Assembly (NCBI RefSeq): GCF_009811795.1
Contig: NZ_BLJE01000002.1
Location: 620,001 to 684,000 of the forward strand
Length of the DNA: 64,000 nt
Source: Litoreibacter roseus
GTDB lineage: Bacteria > Pseudomonadota > Alphaproteobacteria > Rhodobacterales > Rhodobacteraceae
Direction: 5' to 3'
Within the stretch, counting starts at the first letter, position 1. Each line of letters starts with the position of its first letter. Below are positions 19,270 through 27,666 of the stretch, in pieces. Under the pieces are notes generated by a model. That model was not told the DNA's origin, did no database searches, and saw only the letters and a list, made by a program, of their open reading frames with translations. Position numbers and translations under genes: made by a program.

Positions 19270-19952
19270 CAGACAGCGATCCCTTGGACGGGCAGATCGT
19301 CGGCCAGCGTGCCCTTCGCGAGATGGATGCGATTGTCCAAGCGCGCGGCAAGGCGTTCGGAGTGGGTGACCATCAGGAAAGCGGCACCCGTTTCGGTCAC
19401 CAGATCCAGCATGATGTCGAGCACCGCGTCGCCTGTGGCCTCGTCCAGATTGCCGGTGGGTTCATCGGCCAAGACCAATCGAGGCCGCGGCGCGAGCGCA
19501 CGGCCTACCGCAACGCGCTGCTGCTGACCGCCGGACAGTTGTTCTGGGTAGCGATCAAGAAACGGCGTCAGCCCCAGCTTCTCGGCCAGATCCGACTGCC
19601 AGTCCTGATCCAACCGACCAGCCAACCGCGCCTGAAAGGACAGGTTTTGAGCGACTGTGAGCGAGGGGATCAGATTGAATTGTTGGAAGACCAGACCGAT
19701 TGCCTCTCTGCGGATCCGTGCGCGCCCGGCATCGTCGAGTGTGTCGAACCGCTCGCCGTCTAGGGTGATCTCACCGCTGTCGGGATGATCGAGACATCCG
19801 ATCAGATGAAGAAGCGTGCTTTTCCCGGAGCCGCTCTCCCCCGTTAAGGCAAGGCTTTTGCCAGCCTCCAATGACAGAGATATCCCGCGCAGGACGGGCA
19901 GGGGGCCCTCGGTTGTATCGAAGGACTTGTGAAGGTTGGTGACTGTCAGCAC
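19269..19952 (-). CDS. ABC transporter ATP-binding protein (AttE/LolD type)
   Basis: 227 aa ATPase with Walker [17 protein letters not shown]-loop LVFQQFNLIPSL, signature LSGGQQQRVAVGRAL, Walker B LVLADEPTGNLD and H-loop MVTHSE. It is the first gene of the minus-strand operon ATPase, FtsX permease, CrtC-like protein. The stop shares its last base with the permease ATG. It couples ATP hydrolysis to periplasmic movements of the large permease. The cargo is unknown. Confidence 0.88.
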   Translation of the reverse strand: MLTVTNLHKSFDTTEGPLPVLRGISLSLEAGKSLALTGESGSGKSTLLHLIGCLDHPDSGEITLDGERFDTLDDAGRARIRREAIGLVFQQFNLIPSLTVAQNLSFQARLAGRLDQDWQSDLAEKLGLTPFLDRYPEQLSGGQQQRVAVGRALAPRPRLVLADEPTGNLDEATGDAVLDIMLDLVTETGAAFLMVTHSERLAARLDNRIHLAKGTLADDLPVQGIAV

Positions 19953-20025
19953 AGATGATCTCCGGTTCTTGCGATTGATTTAGCCTAACCACCCGCCGCT
20001 TAAAGCGACAAATGGCCCTACGGGC

Positions 20026-20898
20026 TCAAACGCTTTGCGCACCATGGGCGGTGACTTCGAACGGGTCTCGCTGATGACGCAGGCGGTACTGGCGTGGGGT
20101 CAGGCCGAACTGCAGGCGAAACAGTCGGTAGAAATGGCTGATGTTTTCGATCCCGCAATCTCGCGCGACTTCTTCGATGGGCAGTTCACTGCTGCTGAGC
20201 ATGCGGGCTCCGTGATCAAGCCTGAGCTTGTTGACATAGGCCGAGGGCGTCAGTCCCAGTACCATGCGCGAAGTTCTGCAAACATGCTCGTGACTGCGCC
20301 CTGCCGCGTCGATCAAACCTGCTGCACCCCGCCGAAACACAGCCGGGTTCTGGGCCGCACGGCATGCATCGGTGAACCATTTTGGAGCGGTGTCCCGCAC
20401 CGGATGAACTTGGGCCAAGACCCGTGTCGCCAACATCAAGATGAAGTGCTCGATATAAGCAAGCGCGCGTGGTGCCGTCTGCAGCTCGACCAGCGCTTGC
20501 GTGACCCGCGCCAGATCGGGGCCAGCCAGCATGTGGGTTTCAGGATAAGGGCCGCGTGTGTCAAAAAATTTGCCGCAGACCTCGTCGGGGTAGCGGCTGC
20601 GCAGATGGCGCACGGTTTTGGGTTTGAACATCACATTTATGATGCGGCAGCCCTGCATTTTATCCGCCTTGAACGCATGGGCATCATCGGGGCGGATGAA
20701 CACAAGGTGGCCCGGCAGAAGCGTTTCGCGTTTGCCGTTGACCCAATGGGCTGTCGCGCCGTCTTCGATCAGGAAAATTTCGTAATAATCATGGCCGTGG
20801 GCGGCGGGCGGAAACCGCGTGGCCAAGGATTTCCGCGCAATGTGAAACGCATCGTCCTTGGCAATGTAGTCGTCGATTTGAAAGGTCTTGATCTTCAT
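20026..20898 (-). CDS. AraC-family regulator with N-terminal cupin, ChbR/MelR-like
   Basis: 290 aa. Residues 1-160 form an AraC-type cupin sensor (HGHDYYEIFLIEDG, then LLPGHLVFIRPDDAHAF). The C-terminal 100 residues carry two helix-turn-helix motifs, ending in CGIENISHFYRLFRLQFGLTPRQYR. The sensor pattern resembles ChbR, the chito-oligosaccharide operon regulator. It is divergent from the hydrolase, ABC importer and alpha-mannosidase operon and probably controls it in response to the imported sugar, which is an inference from position. Confidence 0.85.
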   Translation of the reverse strand: MKIKTFQIDDYIAKDDAFHIARKSLATRFPPAAHGHDYYEIFLIEDGATAHWVNGKRETLLPGHLVFIRPDDAHAFKADKMQGCRIINVMFKPKTVRHLRSRYPDEVCGKFFDTRGPYPETHMLAGPDLARVTQALVELQTAPRALAYIEHFILMLATRVLAQVHPVRDTAPKWFTDACRAAQNPAVFRRGAAGLIDAAGRSHEHVCRTSRMVLGLTPSAYVNKLRLDHGARMLSSSELPIEEVARDCGIENISHFYRLFRLQFGLTPRQYRLRHQRDPFEVTAHGAQSV

Positions 20899-20938
20899 GC
20901 GCCAACCCTAGCGAAGAAAGTTCGAAGATCGACGCATA

Positions 20939-20967
20939 AATATCAAGTTTGCATAAAAAAACGTCAA
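20939..20967 (-). promoter_or_regulatory. Predicted sigma-70 promoter of the AraC-family gene
   Basis: On the minus strand, TTGACG at 20967-20962 is followed by a 17-nt spacer and GATATT at 20944-20939. Transcription would start near 20932, about 33 nt before the AraC-family ATG. The surrounding 20899-21202 gap is AT-rich near the regulator and then shows no supportable gene; it should also hold the promoter and activator site of the divergent operon, which I could not place. Confidence 0.5.
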
Positions 20968-21202
20968 GACTGGATGATGCGAGGCCGCTCTAACATCTCT
21001 AGCCTTCCGTCTTGGGGAGGATGGCGATTTTGCGTAACCGCCAGCAAACGAGGGACAAATTTGCCTGCGCGAACGCCAGTCGCAGGGCATTTCGCGCGTG
21101 TTCCCGCCTCGACAGTACCAACCGCAAGAGCACAGGTTTGATCTGCAGCGCCATCTGCGCCAGCATTCCAAAAAATGGGTTTGAATGGATGCGAGGCAGC
21201 CA

Positions 21203-21883
21203 GTGAAGATTGTTTGGTACGGCCATGCGGCGTTTGGGTTGAGACCTGACAAAGGTCCCCGCGTTGTAACGGATCCCTACACACCCGAAGGTGTTGGATA
21301 TGCGCCGATCACGGACCCTGCCGATCTTGTTCTGATATCCTCGGACGATGACAGCGCCCATTGCAGGGCCGATCTGATTTCTGGATCGCCGGAGGTCGTA
21401 AATTGCCTGAAGGTCGCCCAGTCTGGCGGGACACAGACCGCTGCAGGCGTCGAGATCACTGCGATTGAGGCCGCCGAATGGGACCATCATCCCGATCACG
21501 CAGTCCCAGGACAAAACGGCATGTATCGCTTCACGCTAGATGGGATCAAATTTGCGCATATGGGCGATGTCGGAAATCCGCTCACCGAGGCCCAACAGAC
21601 ATTTTTCGAGGATGTCGACGTGCTCTTCGCGCTGGCCGGTGGCTATCTCACGCTTGAACTGCCAGATTTGATGCAGATGATCCACCGCACGCGGCCCAAA
21701 CTGGTCATCCCGATGCATTTTCGCACGCTGACCTATAAGCCGCGGAACACCAAATGGATCGAGAGTTTCCTGAGCCACTTCAAGGAAGATGATATCGATT
21801 TCGCTTTTTCCAGCGAGGTCGATTTGACCGCAGATGCAATTCCGAACCAGACCAGAGTACTGGTGATGGACTATGTTCGATAA
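21203..21883 (+). CDS. UlaG-like metallo-beta-lactamase-fold hydrolase with an altered metal motif
   Basis: 226 aa from the GTG at 21203, chosen because a GAGG box lies upstream and the resulting start MKIVWYGHAAFGL matches UlaG-like proteins; an ATG at 21185 is the alternative. Conserved parts are the early YGHAAF, DPYTPEG, HMGDVGN and IPMHFRT near the end. The classical HxHxDH motif is not present: the equivalent segment reads ISSDDDSAHCRADL. EWDHHPDH further on could supply other ligands. UlaG itself is an L-ascorbate-6-P lactonase, but this variant need not share that reaction. It is the first gene of the oligosaccharide operon. Confidence 0.75.
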   Translation: MKIVWYGHAAFGLRPDKGPRVVTDPYTPEGVGYAPITDPADLVLISSDDDSAHCRADLISGSPEVVNCLKVAQSGGTQTAAGVEITAIEAAEWDHHPDHAVPGQNGMYRFTLDGIKFAHMGDVGNPLTEAQQTFFEDVDVLFALAGGYLTLELPDLMQMIHRTRPKLVIPMHFRTLTYKPRNTKWIESFLSHFKEDDIDFAFSSEVDLTADAIPNQTRVLVMDYVR

Positions 21884-21952
21884 AGTAAACTCCGGGAACG
21901 CCCGGATCGCGACCCGGGACCAAAATCCCGACATGTGGGAGGAAAGAAGAAC

Positions 21953-23686
21953 ATGAAACTGACCAAAACTATCTTGATGGGATCAACCCTTGCGCTGACT
22001 GCCATGTGGGGTGCTGCGTTTGCGCAGAATGTCGCGCGCGAAGATACCGTCATTTTCGATTTGGATCGGACCATCAAGGATCCCGACAATTTCAATTGGT
22101 TCACCCCCGGCACTAAGCGAATGCACGGCGCGCATCAGACCATGTGGGAGCCGCTCTTTATTCTGAATTACAACACCGGCGCCCTCGATCCGTGGCTTGC
22201 GACGGGCTTTGAAGCCAATGAGGACAGCACCGAGTTCACCCTGACCTTGCGCGACGGGGTCGAATGGTCCGATGGCGAGGCCTTCAACGCCGACGATGTT
22301 GTCTTTACCGTCAATATGGCGCTCGAGAACGAAGAGATTTCCTCGCGGGAGGCTTCGACGATCCGGGCGCAGGTTGCTTCGGTCGAAAAGGTCGATGACC
22401 TGACGGTGACCTTTGCGCTGAAAGAGCCCAATCCCCGCTTTGTCGTCGAGAATTTCGGCGTGCGCATTTTTGGGTCCTTTCTGATCATGCCCGAACATGT
22501 CTGGAATGGCGAGGATCCCGCGACCTTCGCGTTCAATCCCCCCATTGGCACAGGGCCATACACCTTTACCTCCGCCGCAACGAACCGTGCGATCTGGGAC
22601 CGCAACGACGACTGGTGGGGCGCCAAGACAGGCTTCATGGATCTGCCGGAGCCGCAGCGGGTGATCTTTCTTGAGACCGGCGGCGCGGAAAGCCGCGCTC
22701 AGTTGATGGTTACGAACGAGCTTGATGCCGCACAGAATGTGGGTGTCGGCACATTTGAGGCAATCGCAGCTCAGAACCCGAACGTGATCGCGTGGCACAG
22801 CGACTATCCCTATGCCGCGTCTGACCCCTGCGCTCGCCAGTTGGAGATTAACACGACCGTCACACCGTGGGACAACCCAGCAATGCGCAAAGCGGTCGCC
22901 CATATCATTGACCGGTCGCAGATCGTGAATGTCGCCTATGAAGGCACCACCGTTCCGTCAGAGACGATGTTCGCGCAGTACGGCTCCATGGCGCCGTTTA
23001 TCGACGCGGTGAAGGAAGCGGGGTACGGACTGCCTGCAACGGCAGATGTGGCCGCCGGCCAGGCATTGATTGAAGAGGCTGGATGGACCAAAGGCGGCGA
23101 CGGCATTTACGAGAAAGATGGCCAACAACTGAGCGTGGACATCCACGTTAACTCTGCATCGACCGAATACACCCGAACCATTGATATCGTGGTGGAACAG
23201 CTCAACCGCGCGGGTATTGCTGCCAAGGCAGTCCCCGTTGAAAACGGCGTATTCTGGGGTGAGGTGCTGCCGTTCGGCAAATACGAGATGTCCTACAGCT
23301 GGCTGTCCTGCGGATCGGTGAACGAGCCGTGGGCGTCTATGGGTCGCTACACGGTGTCCGATGTCGTGCCCGTTGGCGAGCGCTCGCCCGGCTTCAACAA
23401 CACGGCTCGCTGGTCCGGTGATGCCGCTGCTGCGTATTCCGCGATCGTGGATCAAATGGCGGACCTGACACTCGGCGATCCGGAAATTCCCGGTATGGTC
23501 GCCGAGGCCTACCAGCACCTGGACGCCGAGATGCCGTTTATTCCTCTGGTTCAGGCAGCCAAGCTTTTGCCGATGAACACGACTTACTGGACCGGCTGGC
23601 CAACGGCGGAAAACTATTACAACCACCCGTTCTTCTGGTGGAACCACACGCATCAAATCATCCACAACCTCGAAAAGGCCGGATGA
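21953..23686 (+). CDS. Family-5 solute-binding protein, probably for an oligosaccharide
   Basis: 577 aa from the ATG at 21953, which has a GGAGG box; an earlier in-frame start at 21935 lacks one. A signal peptide ends near WGAAFAQ. The mature protein is an SBP_bac_5 member (FTLTLRDGVEWSDGEAFNADD, later MRKAVAHIIDRSQIV). Family-5 proteins mostly bind peptides or nickel, but several bind sugars, for example AgpA in Sinorhizobium and cellobiose or mannobiose binders in Thermotoga. The alpha-mannosidase at the end of this operon suggests a mannoside. Two strong hairpins follow the stop. Confidence 0.85.
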   Translation: MKLTKTILMGSTLALTAMWGAAFAQNVAREDTVIFDLDRTIKDPDNFNWFTPGTKRMHGAHQTMWEPLFILNYNTGALDPWLATGFEANEDSTEFTLTLRDGVEWSDGEAFNADDVVFTVNMALENEEISSREASTIRAQVASVEKVDDLTVTFALKEPNPRFVVENFGVRIFGSFLIMPEHVWNGEDPATFAFNPPIGTGPYTFTSAATNRAIWDRNDDWWGAKTGFMDLPEPQRVIFLETGGAESRAQLMVTNELDAAQNVGVGTFEAIAAQNPNVIAWHSDYPYAASDPCARQLEINTTVTPWDNPAMRKAVAHIIDRSQIVNVAYEGTTVPSETMFAQYGSMAPFIDAVKEAGYGLPATADVAAGQALIEEAGWTKGGDGIYEKDGQQLSVDIHVNSASTEYTRTIDIVVEQLNRAGIAAKAVPVENGVFWGEVLPFGKYEMSYSWLSCGSVNEPWASMGRYTVSDVVPVGERSPGFNNTARWSGDAAAAYSAIVDQMADLTLGDPEIPGMVAEAYQHLDAEMPFIPLVQAAKLLPMNTTYWTGWPTAENYYNHPFFWWNHTHQIIHNLEKAG

Positions 23687-23693
23687 CCTGAAA

Positions 23694-23753
23694 GGACCTC
23701 GGAGCGATCCGAGGTCCGCCGCAGTGCCGCTTGCGGGGGCAAGCGGGTACTGC
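23694..23753 (+). promoter_or_regulatory. Tandem hairpins between binding-protein and permease genes
   Basis: A perfect 10-bp stem (GGACCTCGGA at 23694-23703, TCCGAGGTCC at 23708-23717, loop GCGA) is followed by a second long stem (CCGCTTGC at 23727-23734 with GCAAGCGG at 23739-23746, extended by GCAGT and ACTGC). No T-run follows. They probably protect the upstream binding-protein mRNA or partly attenuate the permease genes. Confidence 0.65.
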
Positions 23754-23772
23754 GCGAGATCAAAGGGGCTTT

Positions 23773-24783
23773 ATGGGACGTATCCCACGCAAATATCTGA
23801 TCAATCGGCTGATCACTCTGGCGTTGACCGTTCTGATCGCGGCCTCGATGATCTGGGTTATACCACGGCTCAGCCCGGTTGATCCCGCTGAGATCGCGCT
23901 GGGTCGCATGGCTTCGGGTGCCGGGGCTGTGGCCAATGCAGAAGAAATTCTGGCGCAGCTACGTGCACAAATGGGCATAGATCAGCCTTTGATCGTGCAA
24001 TATTTTAAGTATCTCAAAGGCGCGCTGGTCTTCGATTTTGGTTTGTCGACAGCCACGTTCCCCACGCCGGTCTCAGCCCTGATCGCGCAGGCCCTGCCGT
24101 GGACCTTGGGCCTGATGATCCTGTCGCTGGTCATCACCTTTGTGATAGGTAACTTGCTGGGCGCATTAATGGTCTGGGACCACTCGCCCAAGCTGGCAAA
24201 GGTCGCAATTCCGGCGGCGATGGTGTTCACTTCGATCCCGCCCATCCTGTCTGGCCTCCTGCTTATGTGGATATTCGCGGCAAAGCTGCGCTGGTTTCCC
24301 CTGACCGGTGCTTACGGCCTGACTGTTGACCCGGGCTGGAACTGGGCTTTTGTCCAATCCGTCTTGCATCACGGATTTCTGCCAGCAATGGCCATAGTCA
24401 TCGTGACCTTCGGCTTCTGGGCCTTGGGCATGCGCGGATTGATGATCACCGTACAGGGCGAGGACTACGTCAAGCTGGCGGAGGCGAAGGGATTGAAGCC
24501 ACGCTACATCCTCTACCGCTACATGATCCGCAACGCGATCCTGCCGCAGATCACCGCCTTCGCTCTGAAGATCGGTCTGCTGATTGCGGGACAGGTGCTG
24601 GTGGAACGGATCTTTGCCTATAACGGCATGGGCAAGCTGCTGTACGATGCGATCCTAGATCAGGACTTTCCCGTCATTCAGGGGGTCAGTTATGTCATCA
24701 TTCTCATCACGGCGCTGTCCGTCTTCATTGTCGATCTGATCTACCCGTTCATCGACCCCCGCATCCGGCACGAGGGGGGCTAG
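23773..24783 (+). CDS. ABC permease, DppB/OppB type (oligosaccharide importer)
   Basis: 336 aa from the ATG at 23773, which has an AAGGGG box upstream. N-terminal LINRLITLALTVLIAASMIW is followed by five more helices. The EAA loop reads EDYVKLAEAKGLKPRYILYRYMIRNAILP, and the family C-terminus DLIYPFIDPRIRHEG is present. It pairs with the next permease; only 3 nt separate the genes. Confidence 0.88.
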   Translation: MGRIPRKYLINRLITLALTVLIAASMIWVIPRLSPVDPAEIALGRMASGAGAVANAEEILAQLRAQMGIDQPLIVQYFKYLKGALVFDFGLSTATFPTPVSALIAQALPWTLGLMILSLVITFVIGNLLGALMVWDHSPKLAKVAIPAAMVFTSIPPILSGLLLMWIFAAKLRWFPLTGAYGLTVDPGWNWAFVQSVLHHGFLPAMAIVIVTFGFWALGMRGLMITVQGEDYVKLAEAKGLKPRYILYRYMIRNAILPQITAFALKIGLLIAGQVLVERIFAYNGMGKLLYDAILDQDFPVIQGVSYVIILITALSVFIVDLIYPFIDPRIRHEGG

Positions 24784-24786
24784 GCC

Positions 24787-25725
24787 ATGACCTCCACCGA
24801 TCATCAGGCCGAGATCGCCGCCGACAAGGCCGCGCGTAAGCGAGCCAAGCGGATGAAGCGCTTTGACAACCCGTGGCTCAATCCCAAGCTGATTTGGGGC
24901 GCGGGGCTTTTGCTGGCGATCGTCGCTTTGGGCCTGATCGGGCGGATGCTCTGGAACCTCGAACTTGTCTATACCGGCTCAACGCCGTTGAAACTGCCAC
25001 CGCTGGGCTTTGAAAATCTGCGCAAACAGCCCGGTGTGCTGGACTATCCCTTGGGAACCGACGGCAGCGGTCGGGACATCCTGGCGCTCATCATTATGGG
25101 CGCGCCGAATTCGCTGTTTGTGGGGCTGCTCGCTTCGCTGATCGGGATGAGCACCGGGATCGTTCTGGGCTTCACCGCCGGGTTCGTCGGCGGGCGGACC
25201 GATGATGTCATCCGCGTGCTGAGCGACGTTATGATCACCATTCCCCCGCTTTTGATCCTCGTTGTGTTCCAATCGGCCTTTGGCGATGTCTCCCTGACCA
25301 TGATGGCGCTGCTGATCGCAGGATTCGTCTGGCAGTCCCCAACGCGCCTGATCCGTGCGCAGGTGCTCAGTATGAAGCAATCGGGCTACGTGCAGATGGC
25401 GCAACTGTCCGGCGCATCGACGACCGACATCATGTTCAAGGAGATGCTGCCGAACCTGATCCCCTATCTCTTCGGGTCTTTCATCGCGAGTGTCACGACG
25501 GCCATCGTCACCGCCGTCGGGCTGGAAGTTCTGGGCCTCGGGCCCCAACGTATCCCGACACTGGGACGCACAATTTACGAGGCAATCAATGCTGGCGCGC
25601 TCATTCAGAATCTCTGGTGGTGGTGGGGTATTCCGACTCTGCTGCTGGCCACCATGTTCATCGGGCTGCTGTTGATAAATCTGGGGCTCGATGAGGTCTC
25701 CAACCCAAGGTTGCGCAAGGCATGA
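24787..25725 (+). CDS. ABC permease, DppC/OppC type (oligosaccharide importer)
   Basis: 312 aa. A charged cytoplasmic N-terminus (AADKAARKRAKRMKRF) precedes the first helix. A periplasmic loop with the GTDGSGRDILALIIMGAPNS motif is typical of DppC/OppC. The EAA loop reads GYVQMAQLSGASTTDIMFKEMLPN. The last codons overlap the ATPase start as ATGA, so translation is coupled. It forms the channel with the preceding permease. Confidence 0.88.
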   Translation: MTSTDHQAEIAADKAARKRAKRMKRFDNPWLNPKLIWGAGLLLAIVALGLIGRMLWNLELVYTGSTPLKLPPLGFENLRKQPGVLDYPLGTDGSGRDILALIIMGAPNSLFVGLLASLIGMSTGIVLGFTAGFVGGRTDDVIRVLSDVMITIPPLLILVVFQSAFGDVSLTMMALLIAGFVWQSPTRLIRAQVLSMKQSGYVQMAQLSGASTTDIMFKEMLPNLIPYLFGSFIASVTTAIVTAVGLEVLGLGPQRIPTLGRTIYEAINAGALIQNLWWWWGIPTLLLATMFIGLLLINLGLDEVSNPRLRKA

Positions 25726-26690
25726 GCGAACCTGTCCTCTCCGTCCGCGGCCTCAAGGTCTACTATGCGACGCCCGATGGGGACGTGCTGGCAACGGATG
25801 ATATCAGCTTCGATCTGGAACGGGGCGAGACGCTGGGTCTGGTCGGCGAAAGCGGGTCCGGCAAGACCACAGCGACCAGTGGCATTCTGCGCATGGTTTC
25901 CTCGCCCGGCCGGATTGCAGGCGGCCGCGTGACGCTTGATGGCGAAGACATGATCGCGCTGTCCGATGAAGAGTTTCGCAAGCGCCGTTGGTCCAAACTG
26001 GCGCTGATCCCGCAGGGCGCCATGAATTCTCTGAACCCTACGATGAAGATCAGTGCGCAAATTGCCGATGTGGTCCGAACCCACACAGGCGCCGCCCCTG
26101 ATCGTGCGCGAGTGTTGGAACTGTTTCAGATGGTGGGCCTGCCCGAGCGGATCTACGAGATGTATCCCCATGAGTTGTCCGGCGGGATGAAGCAACGGGT
26201 CTGCATCGCGATGGCCGTCGCGCTGAACCCGACGGTAATCATCGCCGATGAGGCGACGAGCGCATTGGACGTTGTTGTACAGCGGGTGGTGGCCCAGACG
26301 CTGGCCAAGGTCAGGGATGCTCTTGGGGTGTCCATGATCATGATTGGCCATGACATGGGACTGATGGCGCAGATGGTGGATCGGATCGCTGTCATGTATG
26401 CGGGCAAGATCGTCGAGATTGCGCCCGTGGCCGATATGTTTGCGCGGCCCGGTCATCCGTATTCGAAAATTCTGATAGAAAGCGTTCCTTCGCTGACGGA
26501 GCGCCGCCCAATGAAGATCACCGAGGGCATCACCCACGACCCGCGCAATCCGCCGGAAGGATGCATCTTTCAACTGCGCTGCCCGCACGTGAACGACGGC
26601 TGCACAAAACCTCAGCCCATGCGCGAACTCCGTCCCGGTCAGACCGTCGCCTGTCACCGCGCCGAAGAACTGGAGGGCGCCCATGTCTGA
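25722..26690 (+). CDS. ABC ATP-binding protein, DppD type
   Basis: 322 aa with Walker A GESGSGKTTATSGILRM, signature LSGGMKQRVCIAMAV and Walker B VIIADEATSALDVVV. The C-terminal oligo_HPY region has Cys residues in GCIFQLRCPHVNDGC. It overlaps the permease gene by 4 nt and the next ATPase gene by 8 nt. It is the first ATPase of the putative mannoside importer. Confidence 0.9.
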   Translation: MSEPVLSVRGLKVYYATPDGDVLATDDISFDLERGETLGLVGESGSGKTTATSGILRMVSSPGRIAGGRVTLDGEDMIALSDEEFRKRRWSKLALIPQGAMNSLNPTMKISAQIADVVRTHTGAAPDRARVLELFQMVGLPERIYEMYPHELSGGMKQRVCIAMAVALNPTVIIADEATSALDVVVQRVVAQTLAKVRDALGVSMIMIGHDMGLMAQMVDRIAVMYAGKIVEIAPVADMFARPGHPYSKILIESVPSLTERRPMKITEGITHDPRNPPEGCIFQLRCPHVNDGCTKPQPMRELRPGQTVACHRAEELEGAHV

Positions 26691-27663
26691 CGCGCTCCTC
26701 GATCTGCGGGACGTCCGCAAGGTTTACGGTGATCCGGATACGGGGCTTGTCGCCCTCAACGACCTGTCCCTGACCATCCGCAAGGACGAGCCCGAGATCG
26801 TGACCATCGCGGGGGAAAGCGGCTCTGGAAAATCGACGCTCGCCAACCTGGTGCTTGGGTTCACACGTCCCACATCAGGCCAGATCATGTTCGACGGTAC
26901 GGATGTGGGCAACGCCTCGGCCAAGCAGATGAAAGCCTATCACCGGCAGGTGCAAGCCGTCTTTCAGGACCCGTTTGGCAGCTACAATCCTTTTTACCGG
27001 GTGGGCCATGTATTCGACATGGTGATCCGGAACTTCAAACTGTCCTCGAACAAGACCGAAGCCCGGCAAATGATGGAAGAAGCGCTGAATGCGGTAGGGC
27101 TGACCGGCGACGATGTCTTGCGGAAATACCCGCACCAGCTGTCCGGCGGGCAGCGTCAGCGGATCATGATGGCCCGCGCCTATATGGTAAAGCCCCGCCT
27201 AATCGTCGCGGATGAGCCCGTGTCGATGGTCGATGCCTCGCTTCGGGCGTCGATCCTTGATGTGATGATGCGGCTGCGGGATGAGGGCGGGATCAGTTTT
27301 CTGTATGTGACCCATGATCTGTCCACGGCCTATCAGGTCGGCGACCGCATTTTGCTGTTCTATCAGGGCACGCTGGTGGAACACGGCAAGGCGACCGACG
27401 TGATCTCAAACCCGCAGCATCCCTATGTGCAGCTTCTGATCGACTCCGTCCCGAAACCAGACCCCACGCAGCGATGGCAGGGCGAGATCATTCTGCCAGC
27501 CGAAGAGGAACTGCGCACGGCACATTCCACCGGATGCCGCTTCGTGCCGCGTTGCCCCCATGCGCAACCTGCTTGCAGCGCCGCGTTGCCGCCTGCTTAC
27601 GAGGTTGGTCCGCGCGGGCATCGGGCGGCCTGCATTCTTCACGCGCCACCGCCGCAGGCCTGA
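26683..27663 (+). CDS. ABC ATP-binding protein, DppF type
   Basis: 326 aa with Walker [17 protein letters not shown], signature LSGGQRQRIMMARAY, Walker B LIVADEPVSMVDASLRAS and H-loop YVTHDLS. The Walker B region reads SMVD instead of the common SALD, as in some sugar-type Dpp paralogues. A C-terminal Cys cluster (GCRFVPRCPHAQPAC) follows. It pairs with the preceding ATPase and ends 3 nt before the mannosidase gene. Confidence 0.9.
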   Translation: MSDALLDLRDVRKVYGDPDTGLVALNDLSLTIRKDEPEIVTIAGESGSGKSTLANLVLGFTRPTSGQIMFDGTDVGNASAKQMKAYHRQVQAVFQDPFGSYNPFYRVGHVFDMVIRNFKLSSNKTEARQMMEEALNAVGLTGDDVLRKYPHQLSGGQRQRIMMARAYMVKPRLIVADEPVSMVDASLRASILDVMMRLRDEGGISFLYVTHDLSTAYQVGDRILLFYQGTLVEHGKATDVISNPQHPYVQLLIDSVPKPDPTQRWQGEIILPAEEELRTAHSTGCRFVPRCPHAQPACSAALPPAYEVGPRGHRAACILHAPPPQA

Positions 27664-27666
27664 TCC

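Noticed and set aside
20999-21166. A minus-strand frame ending at 20999 with an ATG-started segment of about 55 aa (MLAQMALQIKPVLLRL and so on)
   Set aside because: No ribosome site, no recognised family, and it runs into the UlaG-like gene on the other strand; looks like a chance frame in a promoter region.
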